Source: Marivirga arenosa (lineage in GTDB: Bacteria; Bacteroidota; Bacteroidia; Cytophagales; Cyclobacteriaceae). Taken from it: a stretch of 64,000 bases of DNA. Of this stretch, positions 1 to 9,466 are shown in pieces; position 1 is the first letter of the stretch, and the number at the start of each line of letters is the position of its first letter. Both the position numbers and the translations under genes were made by a program. The notes under the pieces are model-generated. The model was not told the DNA's origin. It saw nothing but the letters and a program-made list of their open reading frames with translations, and did not search any database. The DNA is taken from the NCBI RefSeq assembly GCF_030503875.2, contig NZ_CP129968.2:1514001-1578000 (forward strand). The letters run 5' to 3'.

Positions 1-132
1 TCAAAAGTCGTAATGGTGAGTGCTGTAGGGCAAGAGTCAGTAATTCAGGAAGGATTAAAACTAGGTGCATTATCCTATATTTTAAAACCTTTTACTGGTG
101 ATCAATTAGTGAACGCTCTAAAAGAACTATGA
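1..132 (+). CDS. Response regulator receiver (CheY-like), 3' part
   Basis: The window opens inside this gene. Frame 1 is open from base 1 and stops with TGA at 130-132, giving the last 43 residues. The visible part has the end of a receiver fold: MVSAVGQ, where Ser is the usual switch Ser/Thr, then GALSYILKPF with the conserved Lys-Pro, then the last helix. No output domain follows, so it is a single-domain CheY-type protein. It ends 4 bases before cheB and would be a phosphorylation target of the CheA in the same operon. The Asp phosphorylation site lies outside the window. Confidence 0.85.
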   Translation, partial: SKVVMVSAVGQESVIQEGLKLGALSYILKPFTGDQLVNALKEL

Positions 133-136
133 TTTA

Positions 137-1171
137 ATGAGTACTAGTTCAAAGGTTAAAGTATTGTTAATTGAGGATTCTGGCTTAATGAGAATTATTC
201 TTTCTGATATAATAAGAAAGAATAAAAACCTTGAATTAGTAGGTAGTGCTATCAATGGATTAGTGGGAATAGAAAAAGCTGAAGAGCTAATGCCTGACGT
301 AATTTTAACGGATATGATAATGCCAGAATATGATGGCTTATATGTCGTTAAAAAGGCAAAAGAAAAAGGCCTTGAAATTCCAGTGATACTGCTGAGTTCC
401 TTGGAAAAAGCAAATCCAATAATTTTTGAAGCTTTAAATGAAGGAGCTTTTGATTTTATTGACAAACCTACTGAAGATCAAATTGATAAAGGCTATCCTG
501 AGTTAATACATTTTATTGAAACAGCTTCTAAAACCAATTTCTCAGCAGACCAAATAGGCCTTAATAAGCAAAATACTTTTGAGCATAGTTTTTCGAAGGA
601 ACTGAATTACAAAATATTAGTGGTAGGAGCTTCTACAGGAGGACCAGGTGCGGTTGAATTTTTATTAAATAATCTACCAAAAAATTTAGCGATACCAGTA
701 ATCATCATTCAGCATATGCCTCAAAGATTTATTGAAACTTTTACTGAGCGCTTAAAAGCGAGCACAGGCAAAAAAGTTGTGGCTGCAACATCTGGAACTC
801 GAATTGAGTCAAACTATATCTATTTAGCACCTGCTGAATATAATTCACAAGTGGTTAAAAGTAATGGCTATGTTGAATTTAGAAAAGTGGATAAGAAATA
901 TCAAGCCTATAATTATCCTTCAATTGATTCGGTACTTGAGTCTGTTGCTGAAATTTATAAGGAAAAAACAATTGCTTGCATTCTTACTGGCATGGGAAAA
1001 GACGGGTCGGAATCTCTGATGAGAGTAAAAAAACACGGGGGTTTGACCATCGCTCAGAACCGAGATAGTTCAATTGTTTATGGAATGCCAAAAGAAGCAT
1101 TTGAATCTGGAGCAGCAAGCTATCAATTAGAATTAAATGATTTCCCATCTTTTATAATTAGTGCTTTATGA
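137..1171 (+). CDS. cheB: Chemotaxis protein-glutamate methylesterase CheB
   Basis: A 344-residue protein with the two CheB domains. The receiver domain covers about residues 5-125, with acidic residues E13-D14 and phosphoacceptor D59 in ILTDMIMP. The methylesterase domain covers about 158-344, with catalytic S166 in GASTGG, H193 in QHMP and D289 in GMGKDG. It would remove methyl groups from, or deamidate, receptor glutamates, opposing CheR. The length is normal for CheB. The stop overlaps the cheA start by 4 bases (ATGA), which indicates coupled translation in a cheY-cheB-cheA operon. Confidence 0.95.
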   Translation: MSTSSKVKVLLIEDSGLMRIILSDIIRKNKNLELVGSAINGLVGIEKAEELMPDVILTDMIMPEYDGLYVVKKAKEKGLEIPVILLSSLEKANPIIFEALNEGAFDFIDKPTEDQIDKGYPELIHFIETASKTNFSADQIGLNKQNTFEHSFSKELNYKILVVGASTGGPGAVEFLLNNLPKNLAIPVIIIQHMPQRFIETFTERLKASTGKKVVAATSGTRIESNYIYLAPAEYNSQVVKSNGYVEFRKVDKKYQAYNYPSIDSVLESVAEIYKEKTIACILTGMGKDGSESLMRVKKHGGLTIAQNRDSSIVYGMPKEAFESGAASYQLELNDFPSFIISAL

Positions 1172-2925
1172 GTAATCAGAAAAAAGAAAATGAATATAAA
1201 GAATTGTTTCTGGCGGAAGCAATGGATAATTATGAAGAGATCAGTAGGTTTTTAACGCAATTAGAAAAAAAAACGAATGACCAAGAACTTATACAATCTC
1301 TTTTTAGAATAACCCATACATTAAAAGGAAATGCTGCTGGAATGGGATTTAATGATATTGCAGATCTTGCTCATGTGCTTGAGGATATGTTTTCTGAAAT
1401 CAGAGATCGTAAAATTGAATTAAGCGATGATGTTTTTTCTGCCATATTCAAGGGTACAGATGTGTTAGGGAATTTGATTTCAGCCATTAAGGAAGAAAAG
1501 ACAGTTCGGTATAAAGGAATAAAAACTAAGTTAGAAGTAATTATAAGAAATGCTAATAAATCAGCTACAGGTGAATCTAAGGTTCCAGATTCAGTTGAGC
1601 CTGAAACAAAAAAAGAAAATATACCTAGCGCAAACGATAAAGACCATACAAAAGAAGAACTATATGGAGAAAATAATGATGAAACTCAAGCTTTAAATAA
1701 TAAGGTAGGATTATCTGATTTGGTGCAAGTACCAGTAGGGAAACTTGACAATCTTCTGAATTTGGTAGGGGAATTAATTATTGAGCGAGATAGGCTCATT
1801 GCTATGAATTCAAATATTTCCAATACTGATTTTTCCAGACTTAACCGTATATCATCAGATCTTCAATATTCGGTTATGAATGTAAGGTTAGTACAGGTTG
1901 GTTTCTTACTAAATAAATTTCACCGAATCGTTAGGGATATTGCACATAAAGAAAGTAAAAAAGTAAACCTAATATTAGAAGGTGCTGAAACTGAGATTGA
2001 CAGAAATATTCTTCACGTAATCAGTGATTCTATGATCCATTTAGTTAGAAATGCAATTGGTCATGGTATTGAAAAGGAAGAAGATAGAATTAAGAACAAT
2101 AAGTCAGCTGAAGGTAACTTAATTATTAAGGCAAGTAGTGAGTCTGATAATGTTATTCTAGAAATTATTGATGACGGAGCCGGAATAAACCCTTCCAAGA
2201 TAAAAGAAAAAGCGCTATCTAAAGGATTGATCAAAGCTCAAGATGTTGATCATATGAGTCAGGAGGAAATCCTGATGTTAATTTTCCGTCCTGGTTTTTC
2301 TACAAATGATCAAGTAAATGATATTTCTGGCAGAGGTGTGGGGATGGATGTAGTAAAACAATCATTAGACAGTATTGGCGGAACTATAAAGATTGATTCT
2401 GAAGTAGGTAAAGGTTCAACATTTACTTTAAATCTTCCTTCTTCAATGGCGGTGAAATCAACATTGCTTTTTGAGTTAGATAAGCAAGTATACGCTATAC
2501 CTCTAAACTATACGGAATCAGTAATTTCAATTCAAAAAAAGGAAATAAGGAAGGCTTTTAATGGATGGGTTACGGTTAATCAGGGGAATACGGTTATTCT
2601 TGTTCACTTATCAGAAATACTTTCTAACTACAAATATTCTGCTGAAAACCAATCAAGACTGAAAGATAATGATGATGAAGATTCAATAAAGATCATAATT
2701 GTTAAGATTCAAGGTAAAAGACTGGGCTTTATAGTAGACCATTTACTTCAACAGAAAGAAATTATTGAAAAACCATTACTAAAGCCAGTTGAAAATAATC
2801 CCTTTCTAAGTGGAGTAACCATAATGGGGAATGGAAATGTTTGCTTGGTATTAAGTGTGCCAGGTATAGCTAATAGTTATTTAAAAAAAGTAAGTCAATA
2901 CAATAAAAATAATATGCATGCATGA
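1168..2925 (+). CDS. cheA: Chemotaxis histidine kinase CheA
   Basis: A 585-residue CheA. P1/Hpt domain at 10-110 with phosphorylated H50 in THTLKGNAAGMGF. Residues 130-180 are a charged linker, and no P2 (CheY/CheB-docking) domain is recognisable, which explains the short length. Dimerisation helices lie at 185-260. The ATPase domain has its N box at 291-302, G1 DDGAGI at 335-340 and G2 GRGVGM at 388-393. A CheW-like P5 domain runs from about 430 to 575. The N box reads RNAIGHGIE where CheA usually has RNAIDHGIE. The gene overlaps the next one by 8 bases. Confidence 0.95.
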   Translation: MSNQKKENEYKELFLAEAMDNYEEISRFLTQLEKKTNDQELIQSLFRITHTLKGNAAGMGFNDIADLAHVLEDMFSEIRDRKIELSDDVFSAIFKGTDVLGNLISAIKEEKTVRYKGIKTKLEVIIRNANKSATGESKVPDSVEPETKKENIPSANDKDHTKEELYGENNDETQALNNKVGLSDLVQVPVGKLDNLLNLVGELIIERDRLIAMNSNISNTDFSRLNRISSDLQYSVMNVRLVQVGFLLNKFHRIVRDIAHKESKKVNLILEGAETEIDRNILHVISDSMIHLVRNAIGHGIEKEEDRIKNNKSAEGNLIIKASSESDNVILEIIDDGAGINPSKIKEKALSKGLIKAQDVDHMSQEEILMLIFRPGFSTNDQVNDISGRGVGMDVVKQSLDSIGGTIKIDSEVGKGSTFTLNLPSSMAVKSTLLFELDKQVYAIPLNYTESVISIQKKEIRKAFNGWVTVNQGNTVILVHLSEILSNYKYSAENQSRLKDNDDEDSIKIIIVKIQGKRLGFIVDHLLQQKEIIEKPLLKPVENNPFLSGVTIMGNGNVCLVLSVPGIANSYLKKVSQYNKNNMHA

Positions 2926-3490
2926 GGTAAGCAGAAAAAATCAGATAACAAATGTTTTTGAATATGGCCATAAACATGTGTTAGATTCTTTAGAAAAATT
3001 TACTAATAAGACCTTTAACCTTAAAATGCTTGACGCAAGATCATTTTGTAAAAACAAGATTAGAGAAGTTATAGGTAGTTTTTCTTTAGGTTCAGATTTA
3101 ACCTTATTCAAAACAGAAATAATAGGTGATGTTTTTGGTAAAAGTTATTGGCTTGTTGACAATCATGCTAGAAAATACATAACCAATACTGATAACAATA
3201 ACCAGGTCAGTATAGATTTCTCATATGAAATGTTAAGAGAGGTAGATAATATTATTTCTGCTGCTTTAATATCCCAACTCTCCAATAGGTTTTCATTAGA
3301 AATTTATGGTGATGTTCCAGAATTAGTGATGCCAGAATTAAAGCCACTAGAAGAAATCATTGAGAAAGACTTTATTAAATCAAGAGAAAATCTGTTTTTA
3401 TACTTAGTTGAATTTCAAATTGAGGAATCGCCTAATGCTAAGTGTCTATTTTTTTGGTGTGTTGAAGAACACAAGTTAATAGAAGGATAA
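2918..3490 (+). CDS. CheC-like CheY-P phosphatase
   Basis: A 190-residue cytoplasmic protein. The CheC/FliY/CheX phosphatase signature [D/S]-x3-E-x2-N-x22-P can be traced: E108, N111 and P134 have exactly the expected spacing, while the first position is E104 instead of Asp/Ser. Only one copy is seen, whereas typical CheC has two. Its place directly after cheA (8-base overlap) fits a role in dephosphorylating CheY. The signature and context support the call. Overall similarity to characterised CheC is low, so a scaffold or adaptor role remains possible. Confidence 0.6.
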   Translation: MHEVSRKNQITNVFEYGHKHVLDSLEKFTNKTFNLKMLDARSFCKNKIREVIGSFSLGSDLTLFKTEIIGDVFGKSYWLVDNHARKYITNTDNNNQVSIDFSYEMLREVDNIISAALISQLSNRFSLEIYGDVPELVMPELKPLEEIIEKDFIKSRENLFLYLVEFQIEESPNAKCLFFWCVEEHKLIEG

Positions 3491-3507
3491 ATTTAATCTC
3501 CACAATT

Positions 3508-5211
3508 ATGACCAATAAAATTCTAAATATTTTATCCATACTGCTTGTAGGAGCTAGTTTGGTGATGTCATTTTTAGAGATAGAGATGAGATACTTAATT
3601 TTGGGGGCTTTATCTGTAGCTTTAATTTTTTTGATTATTAATTTTTTCACTTTTGTAAGAGTATCAAAAATTATTAAAAAGTGGAGTGGAGATTTTTACT
3701 GGTTAAATAAAGTCCTTCATCAATTTGATAAAAAGATGAAGGATTTTCAAGAATTAAAGGCAAATGTTAGCTATGCCTTTGCTGCAATAAATAATATAGG
3801 AGAGAAACAATTCTTGAATGAAATCAAAAATATTAATTCTGAGGCAATAAAATTTGATTTAGAAAAGGCACATAATAAAATATTGAAGCTCCGAAAGACA
3901 GAAGAGGAAAATGCATGGATAAATGAAGGTATTGCTCAAATTGCATCAATTAAAAACAGTGATAACAATATATCAGAATATTCTTTTCAAATTTTAAAGA
4001 CCGTAATTTCTTATTTGAATTTAAATCAGGGTCAGTTTTTCATTAAAAAAACGGATGAGGAGGGTGATTATTTTGAATTGTCAGCAACATACGCCTTTGA
4101 TCGCAGAAAATACTTTAAAAAGAAAATAAGAAAAGGACAGGGATTATTAGGTCAGCTATTTTACGATAAAGAATTACTCTATTTTACAGAGATACCTGAG
4201 GACTATATTCAAATTAAATCGGGTTTAGGAGATGCTTTGCCAAGGAGTATATGTTTGATTCCGTTTATTTCAGATGATAAGATATACGGAGCGATGGAAG
4301 TGGCATCTTTTCAAAATTTAGATAAAAACGATTTTGAATACCTAGAAAAAATTGCAGCAAGAATAGGTTTTAATCTCACATCTATTTCTAATCAGGCGAA
4401 TACTGAGCGTATGTTAAAGGAATCTCAAGAGTTAACTCAAGAAATGAGGGCACAAGAGGAAGAGCTTAGACAGAATATGGAAGAATTGGAAGCTACTCAG
4501 AATCAAATGAATTCAAAGCAGAAGGAGATTAATGCTGTATTATCAGCCTTATCAACTGTAGAGTTGGATTTAGATGGGAGAGTAAATAGTGCTAATGAAG
4601 TATTCATGAGCATTACGGGATATAAAGATGAACAAATAGTTGGTAAGCCATATAGAAATTTAATTCCCCAGCACGGTAATGATCCTATCCAATATGAAAT
4701 TATGTGGAATAGTATCTTAGAAGGTAGAACTTTTTCCGGAGAATTTAGAATTGTAAATGCTGAAGGAAACGAAATATGGATGGCTGGAAACTTCACACCT
4801 ATTTTGAATGAAAATAATGAGCCTTATAAAGTAATGGTGATTTCATTATTTACGACCCAAGACAAGGAAAAGCTTATTGAATTTCAGGAAATAGTGGCTG
4901 TATTTAAAAATTGTTTCCCAATTGCAGAAGTATATCCAGACTTCAGGTTTAAAACAGCTAATGATTTATTCTTAAAAGAATTAGGAATAAAAAGACTTGA
5001 GTTGAGAAAAACACTCTTATCTGACTTTATTAAAAATGGGGTGCATGATAAAGTAAAAAAACAGCTAGAGGCGGAAAAAACTAGTCCTGAAAATATTGAG
5101 TTACTTTTAGAATTACAGGATGGCAATAAAAAGTCATTTAATTCTTCAATTCAAAAAATAGGTGTAAACGATAAAGAGAGAGCTTTATTAATACTTCAAA
5201 GATCTAATTAA
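3508..5211 (+). CDS. Membrane-anchored GAF-PAS sensor protein
   Basis: A 567-residue protein with two N-terminal membrane segments (about 5-22 and 28-50) separated by a very short loop, so nearly all of it is cytoplasmic. A helical stretch is followed by a GAF-like domain (about 150-290), a Glu/Gln-rich coiled coil (about 297-342) and a PAS domain (about 343-455, with GYKDEQIVGKPYRNLIP). The last 100 residues look like a degenerate second PAS. There is no MCP signalling hairpin, kinase, cyclase or DNA-binding domain. It lies between the CheC-like gene and cheR (17-base and 1-base gaps), so it probably feeds an intracellular signal to this CheA. Confidence 0.7.
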   Translation: MTNKILNILSILLVGASLVMSFLEIEMRYLILGALSVALIFLIINFFTFVRVSKIIKKWSGDFYWLNKVLHQFDKKMKDFQELKANVSYAFAAINNIGEKQFLNEIKNINSEAIKFDLEKAHNKILKLRKTEEENAWINEGIAQIASIKNSDNNISEYSFQILKTVISYLNLNQGQFFIKKTDEEGDYFELSATYAFDRRKYFKKKIRKGQGLLGQLFYDKELLYFTEIPEDYIQIKSGLGDALPRSICLIPFISDDKIYGAMEVASFQNLDKNDFEYLEKIAARIGFNLTSISNQANTERMLKESQELTQEMRAQEEELRQNMEELEATQNQMNSKQKEINAVLSALSTVELDLDGRVNSANEVFMSITGYKDEQIVGKPYRNLIPQHGNDPIQYEIMWNSILEGRTFSGEFRIVNAEGNEIWMAGNFTPILNENNEPYKVMVISLFTTQDKEKLIEFQEIVAVFKNCFPIAEVYPDFRFKTANDLFLKELGIKRLELRKTLLSDFIKNGVHDKVKKQLEAEKTSPENIELLLELQDGNKKSFNSSIQKIGVNDKERALLILQRSN

Positions 5212-5212
5212 A

Positions 5213-6055
5213 TTGAATGAAACTAGAGGAAATATAGAAATTAGTGATGAAGAACTTCACTCTTTGACTGATGCTATTCAACAAAGACACGGAATAGATT
5301 TTAGTTGTTATGAAGTGAAGTCGTTAAGAAGAAGGTTGACCCGTACTTTAAGTGTATTCAATTTAGAATCTATTCATGAACTTTGGATGAAAATTTTAAG
5401 AGAACAGGAGTTTATTTATCCATTTATGGATGAAATTAGTGTTGGTCTAACTTCTTTGTTTCGAGATTCTAGTTTATGGAAGGCATTAGAAAAGAAAGTG
5501 CTTTTAGAATATACAAAAAAAGAAAAGCCTCTATCTATTTGGCATGCTGGATGTTCAACAGGAGAAGAGGTATATTCAATGGGAATTCTGCTTCAAGAGT
5601 TAAATATTCAAGATAATACTAAGGCATGGGCAACTGATATAAGTAATAAATCATTGAAGATTGCTCAGGATGGTGAATATCATAGAATGAAGTTTGCAGA
5701 GTATAACAAGAATTTAAATGAGTATAAGCTAAATCGAAATTTGGATAAGTTTACTGAGCCAGAGACACTTCCTAATCACTTCAAATTAAAGAGAAGTTTG
5801 ATTTCACATGTTACCTGGGAACACCACAATCTTATTAGTGATGAATTTACTAAGAAATTTGATATTATCTTTTGTAGGAATGTAATGATTTATTTTGATG
5901 TAAATTCTAAAATTAAATTATTTAAAAAATTCTATAATAGTCTAAATCCAGGAGGGATTTTAATCATCGGATTTTATGATGCAGTGCTTCCATTTATAGA
6001 TTCAATAGATTTTGAAATTCTAGATATTGATTCAAAAATCTTTATAAAAAAATAA
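5213..6055 (+). CDS. cheR: Chemotaxis protein methyltransferase CheR
   Basis: A 280-residue CheR. The N-terminal helical domain (about 10-85) ends in GLTSLFRD, equivalent to the NxTxFFRD element. The SAM-binding Rossmann part follows, with HAGCSTGEE at 111-119 and CRNVMIYFD at 221-229. It would methylate receptor glutamates and oppose CheB. The only start that keeps the whole N-terminal domain is TTG at 5213, one base after the upstream stop; the next in-frame Met is about 60 residues in. It ends the chemosensory operon. No receptor gene is in the window, so the partner receptor must be upstream or elsewhere. Confidence 0.9.
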   Translation: MNETRGNIEISDEELHSLTDAIQQRHGIDFSCYEVKSLRRRLTRTLSVFNLESIHELWMKILREQEFIYPFMDEISVGLTSLFRDSSLWKALEKKVLLEYTKKEKPLSIWHAGCSTGEEVYSMGILLQELNIQDNTKAWATDISNKSLKIAQDGEYHRMKFAEYNKNLNEYKLNRNLDKFTEPETLPNHFKLKRSLISHVTWEHHNLISDEFTKKFDIIFCRNVMIYFDVNSKIKLFKKFYNSLNPGGILIIGFYDAVLPFIDSIDFEILDIDSKIFIKK

Positions 6056-6380
6056 GTTAATTTCGATTCAGGCCGATTATAAATTTTAGCAGTATTTTTC
6101 CTAGATAATTTAACTTCAAACTATTCAAAAACGGACAGAATCTGTCCTAAACCGAACAGCCACTAGTTAAGTAATCCTATCAATTTCATTTAAATGGGGA
6201 TTTTCCCACTGGCTTAATAATTGAACATCAGAAAAAGATTGCAATAAATGCAACTATTTGTGGTTGTAAAACATCACTAAACCAAACTACTAATTCAACC
6301 TATTTAGAAGCACTTCTATATAAGCTGGCTCAGTAGCATAATTTCTAGCAGCAATCAACGGGACTAAAATATCCAGTACT
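6056..6380. other. Intergenic region with one short palindrome
   Basis: A 325-base gap between cheR and the DUF5916 gene without a convincing reading frame. The only structure noted is the inverted repeat GGACAG-AAT-CTGTCC at 6133-6147, which has no T-run after it and may be an operator. No TAnnTTTG element was spotted close to the next start. Confidence 0.4.
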
Positions 6381-8840
6381 ATGAAGTATTTTCTAATACT
6401 AAGCGTAATTCTATTAAGTTTTAGTAGCTATTCTCAAGAGGTAGATTCTATATTCAGAAAGAATATCAATATCCCTAGAGTTACTGATGCTCCAAAAATT
6501 GATGGATTATTAGACGATGAAGCTTGGGAAGAAGCACCAATTGCTGCTGATTTTGTAGAACGAAACCCCAATAATGGAAGATCAATCCCCGATAGTCTTT
6601 CCACTGAAGTAAAGATTATATATGATGATTTGGGCATCTATTTTGGTGCAAAAATGAAGGATCCAGAGCCTCATAAAATTGCAACTGAATTAACGGAAAG
6701 AGATGATATAGGTGCAGATGACTTCTTTTTTATCCTTCTTAACGGATACAATGACCGACAGCAAAGTATGCAATTTATAGTAACTGCTGCGGGCGTTCAG
6801 TATGATGCAAAAATGACCAATGGACAAGAAGATAACTCTTGGGATGCAGTTTGGTATAGTGAGGTGAGTATAACTGAAGAGGGATGGGTGGCAGAAGTAT
6901 TTATACCGTATTTTATTTTGAGATTTCCTAAGAAACAAATTCAAGAATGGGGCTTAAATATGGAAAGGGAAGTATTTAGAACTCGAACGCGATACAGTTG
7001 GAACCATGTCGATAATAAAAAAGGAGCATTTTCTTTATATGATGGAGAAATTCACGGCATTAAAAATATTGATACACCTACCCGCTTATCTTTCCAGCCC
7101 TATGTTTCTGCTTATGCCAATAATTATGATGGCAAGACCAATTATAATTTCAATGGGGGCTTAGATTTAAAATATGGAATTTCAGATGCATTTACTCTTG
7201 ATATGATTCTTATCCCTGACTTTGGTCAAGCACGATTTGACAATAATGTATTAAACTTATCCGCATTTGAAGTACAATTTGCTGAACAAAGGCCATTTTT
7301 CACGGAAGGTACCGAGCTATTCTCCAAAGGAGATTTATTCTATTCTAGGCGTATTGGAGGTAGACCTTCTTCTGAAGTTGAGGCAGGTGACAATGAAGAG
7401 TTAGAATTTCAGCCCGATAAGGTTGATTTAATCAATGCTAGTAAAGTTTCAGGCAGAACAGAAAGTGGATTGGGAATTGGCGTTTTCAATGCCGTTACCA
7501 ACGAAGCTTTTGCAAGTGTCAGAAATATAGAAACGAATGAGCTGAGATCGGAGAAAGTTGAGCCCTACACTAATTATAATATAACCGTTTTGGATCAAAG
7601 ATATGGAGATAATAGTTCGGTATCTGTTGTGAATACCAATGTCACCAGGTTGGGAGATTTTAGAGATGCGAATGCTACAGGATTGTATATTAATCATACA
7701 AATAAAGCCAATACTTGGAATTATAGCGCCAGCACTGAAGGGAGTTGGGTATTTGAAAATAATGAAACTGTTTTTGGAACCGAAATTCAGGCGAGGGCGA
7801 ATAAAATAAGTGGCGAGCACCGAATGTCTGGTCAAATAGATTTAAGAACCTTAGATTATAATATTAATGATTTGGGATTTTCTACCAATACTAATTACGT
7901 AAGATATATTGGGTATTATGGCTATCGTTATTTACAGCCAAAAGGAAATCTGAATAATATGTTTCTAAACTTTAACCTTTTCCATTTTAGAAGACTAGAA
8001 CCAGATTTATTTAGTCATGTGACCTTTAATTTTAATTCTAGTTTCACTACGAAAGACTTCTTTAATTTTGGAGGAGGTTTTGAGCTTAGGCCTTTTGAAA
8101 ACAATGATTTTTACGAACCTAGAGTTAATGGTCGTTATGTAGAGTTCCCGGGTTATCATGATCAATGGGTGTGGATGAATACAGATTTTAGGAAAGCTTT
8201 TGCTTTTGATGGTTTTGTAGATTGGTACAATTTCTTTGAGGAAGGAAGAAGTACATTGGTGAGTAGTTTAAATCCAAGATATCGTTTTTCGAATAAATTC
8301 AGTTTACGTTATGGCCTATTCGTAAATGAATCATTTAAAGAGCAAGGTTTTGTGGATATGGATGAGGAAGAGATCATATTTGGACAAAGGGATAGAGTGA
8401 CATTAGAAAATTCGATTGGAGGTAATTACATTTTTAATAATAAAATCTCACTTAATCTCATATTCAGACATTATTATTCATCTGCTTTATACTCTAAATT
8501 ATATAGTTTGGAAAATGATGGGGCACTATCGGAAGAAATAGAAAGAGAAAATATATATGATGTTACCTTTAATACCTGGAATCTGGATTTAAACTTTTCA
8601 TGGTGGTTTGCACCAGGTAGTCAAATTACTATCCTTTATAGAAATGCTTTAGACAGCTATCTTGAAGAAAGTGGTCAGAGTTTTAATGAAAATTTTGATT
8701 ACCTATTCAGTCATCCCCAAATGAATAGCCTTTCAATTCGGTTAAGTTACTTTCTTGATTATAATAGAATTAGAAATGCGTTCTCTAATAGTGATAATAG
8801 GCTGAGTAATAGGCCTAAGAAGATGAGTATAGGTTCATAA
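6381..8840 (+). CDS. DUF5916 outer-membrane protein with CBM9-like N-domain
   Basis: An 819-residue protein with a signal peptide (MKYFLILSVILLSFSSYSQ). Residues about 30-215 resemble the CBM9-like sugar-binding fold (PKIDGLLDDEAWEEAP, then VKIIYDDLGIYFGAKM). The remaining ~590 residues are rich in aromatic beta strands and match what I know of DUF5916, thought to form an outer-membrane barrel. The function of the family is unknown, and binding or import of a glycan or other ligand is a guess. It stands alone, 325 bases after cheR. Confidence 0.8.
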   Translation: MKYFLILSVILLSFSSYSQEVDSIFRKNINIPRVTDAPKIDGLLDDEAWEEAPIAADFVERNPNNGRSIPDSLSTEVKIIYDDLGIYFGAKMKDPEPHKIATELTERDDIGADDFFFILLNGYNDRQQSMQFIVTAAGVQYDAKMTNGQEDNSWDAVWYSEVSITEEGWVAEVFIPYFILRFPKKQIQEWGLNMEREVFRTRTRYSWNHVDNKKGAFSLYDGEIHGIKNIDTPTRLSFQPYVSAYANNYDGKTNYNFNGGLDLKYGISDAFTLDMILIPDFGQARFDNNVLNLSAFEVQFAEQRPFFTEGTELFSKGDLFYSRRIGGRPSSEVEAGDNEELEFQPDKVDLINASKVSGRTESGLGIGVFNAVTNEAFASVRNIETNELRSEKVEPYTNYNITVLDQRYGDNSSVSVVNTNVTRLGDFRDANATGLYINHTNKANTWNYSASTEGSWVFENNETVFGTEIQARANKISGEHRMSGQIDLRTLDYNINDLGFSTNTNYVRYIGYYGYRYLQPKGNLNNMFLNFNLFHFRRLEPDLFSHVTFNFNSSFTTKDFFNFGGGFELRPFENNDFYEPRVNGRYVEFPGYHDQWVWMNTDFRKAFAFDGFVDWYNFFEEGRSTLVSSLNPRYRFSNKFSLRYGLFVNESFKEQGFVDMDEEEIIFGQRDRVTLENSIGGNYIFNNKISLNLIFRHYYSSALYSKLYSLENDGALSEEIERENIYDVTFNTWNLDLNFSWWFAPGSQITILYRNALDSYLEESGQSFNENFDYLFSHPQMNSLSIRLSYFLDYNRIRNAFSNSDNRLSNRPKKMSIGS

Positions 8841-8902
8841 ATTATCTCCATTATTAATCAATATCATAATTCCAAAACCAGTAGTTTTAATTTTTCATTC
8901 TG

Positions 8903-8910
8903 TATCTTTG
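8903..8910 (+). promoter_or_regulatory. -7 element upstream of marR-like gene
   Basis: TATCTTTG fits the Bacteroidota -7 consensus TAnnTTTG and ends 24 bases before the ATG of the MarR-type gene. No good TTG -33 element was found at the usual spacing. Confidence 0.5.
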
Positions 8911-8934
8911 TAGTTGCTATACTAACTATTAAGA

Positions 8935-9369
8935 ATGCAAGAAGCTGAAAAATATAGTCGTTATTCCTTTTTACTTGATAAAACTGCAAAAAGGGTAAAG
9001 CAATACGCCAAGCAACGCTTTCGAGAATTAGGCTGGACTATTACCATTGATCAATGGGCAGTTTTAAAACAATTGCACGATAAAGGTGAAGTAAACCAAA
9101 GGGAATTGGCAACTAATACTTTTAAAGATCATCCTACCATGACTCGAATTATAGATCTTTTAAAAGATAAAGGTTTGATAGAGAGGAAACCACATCCAGC
9201 TGATAGAAGAAGCTTTATGATTGCTTTAACAAATGATGGGAATAAATTGGTAAACGAATGTTTACCAGAAGTACAGAACATAAGGATGAAGGCTTGGGAG
9301 AATCTTTCAGAAAAAGACTTTAAAGAATTCAAGCGTATATTGGAAAGTATATATGAAAACCTTTCTTAA
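8935..9369 (+). CDS. MarR-family transcriptional regulator
   Basis: A 144-residue protein with the MarR winged helix: helices around TIDQWAVLKQL, recognition region TMTRIIDLLKDKGLI and the wing RKPHPADRRSFMIAL, where the D-x-R-x3 wing motif is conserved. It should bind a palindromic operator as a dimer and respond to a small ligand. It is a single gene, with a -7 promoter element 24 bases upstream. No efflux pump or other classic target is adjacent; the neighbours are DUF5916 and an orphan lipoprotein, so its regulon cannot be read from the context. Confidence 0.9.
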   Translation: MQEAEKYSRYSFLLDKTAKRVKQYAKQRFRELGWTITIDQWAVLKQLHDKGEVNQRELATNTFKDHPTMTRIIDLLKDKGLIERKPHPADRRSFMIALTNDGNKLVNECLPEVQNIRMKAWENLSEKDFKEFKRILESIYENLS

Positions 9370-9434
9370 AGTGAAGGTTTCTAACAATCGTATCTAATTT
9401 ATTACATCAGTTCCAACCAAATTGATCTTTTGGG

Positions 9435-9442
9435 TATCTTTG
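9435..9442 (+). promoter_or_regulatory. -7 element upstream of lipoprotein gene
   Basis: TATCTTTG lies 24 bases before the ATG at 9467. It supports that start over a longer frame beginning at 9422, because the element falls inside the longer frame. Confidence 0.5.
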
Positions 9443-9466
9443 TATAACACAATAGACAATACAATT

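Noticed and set aside
127..465. Minus-strand frame opposite cheB
   Set aside because: The plus strand encodes a clear CheB receiver domain.
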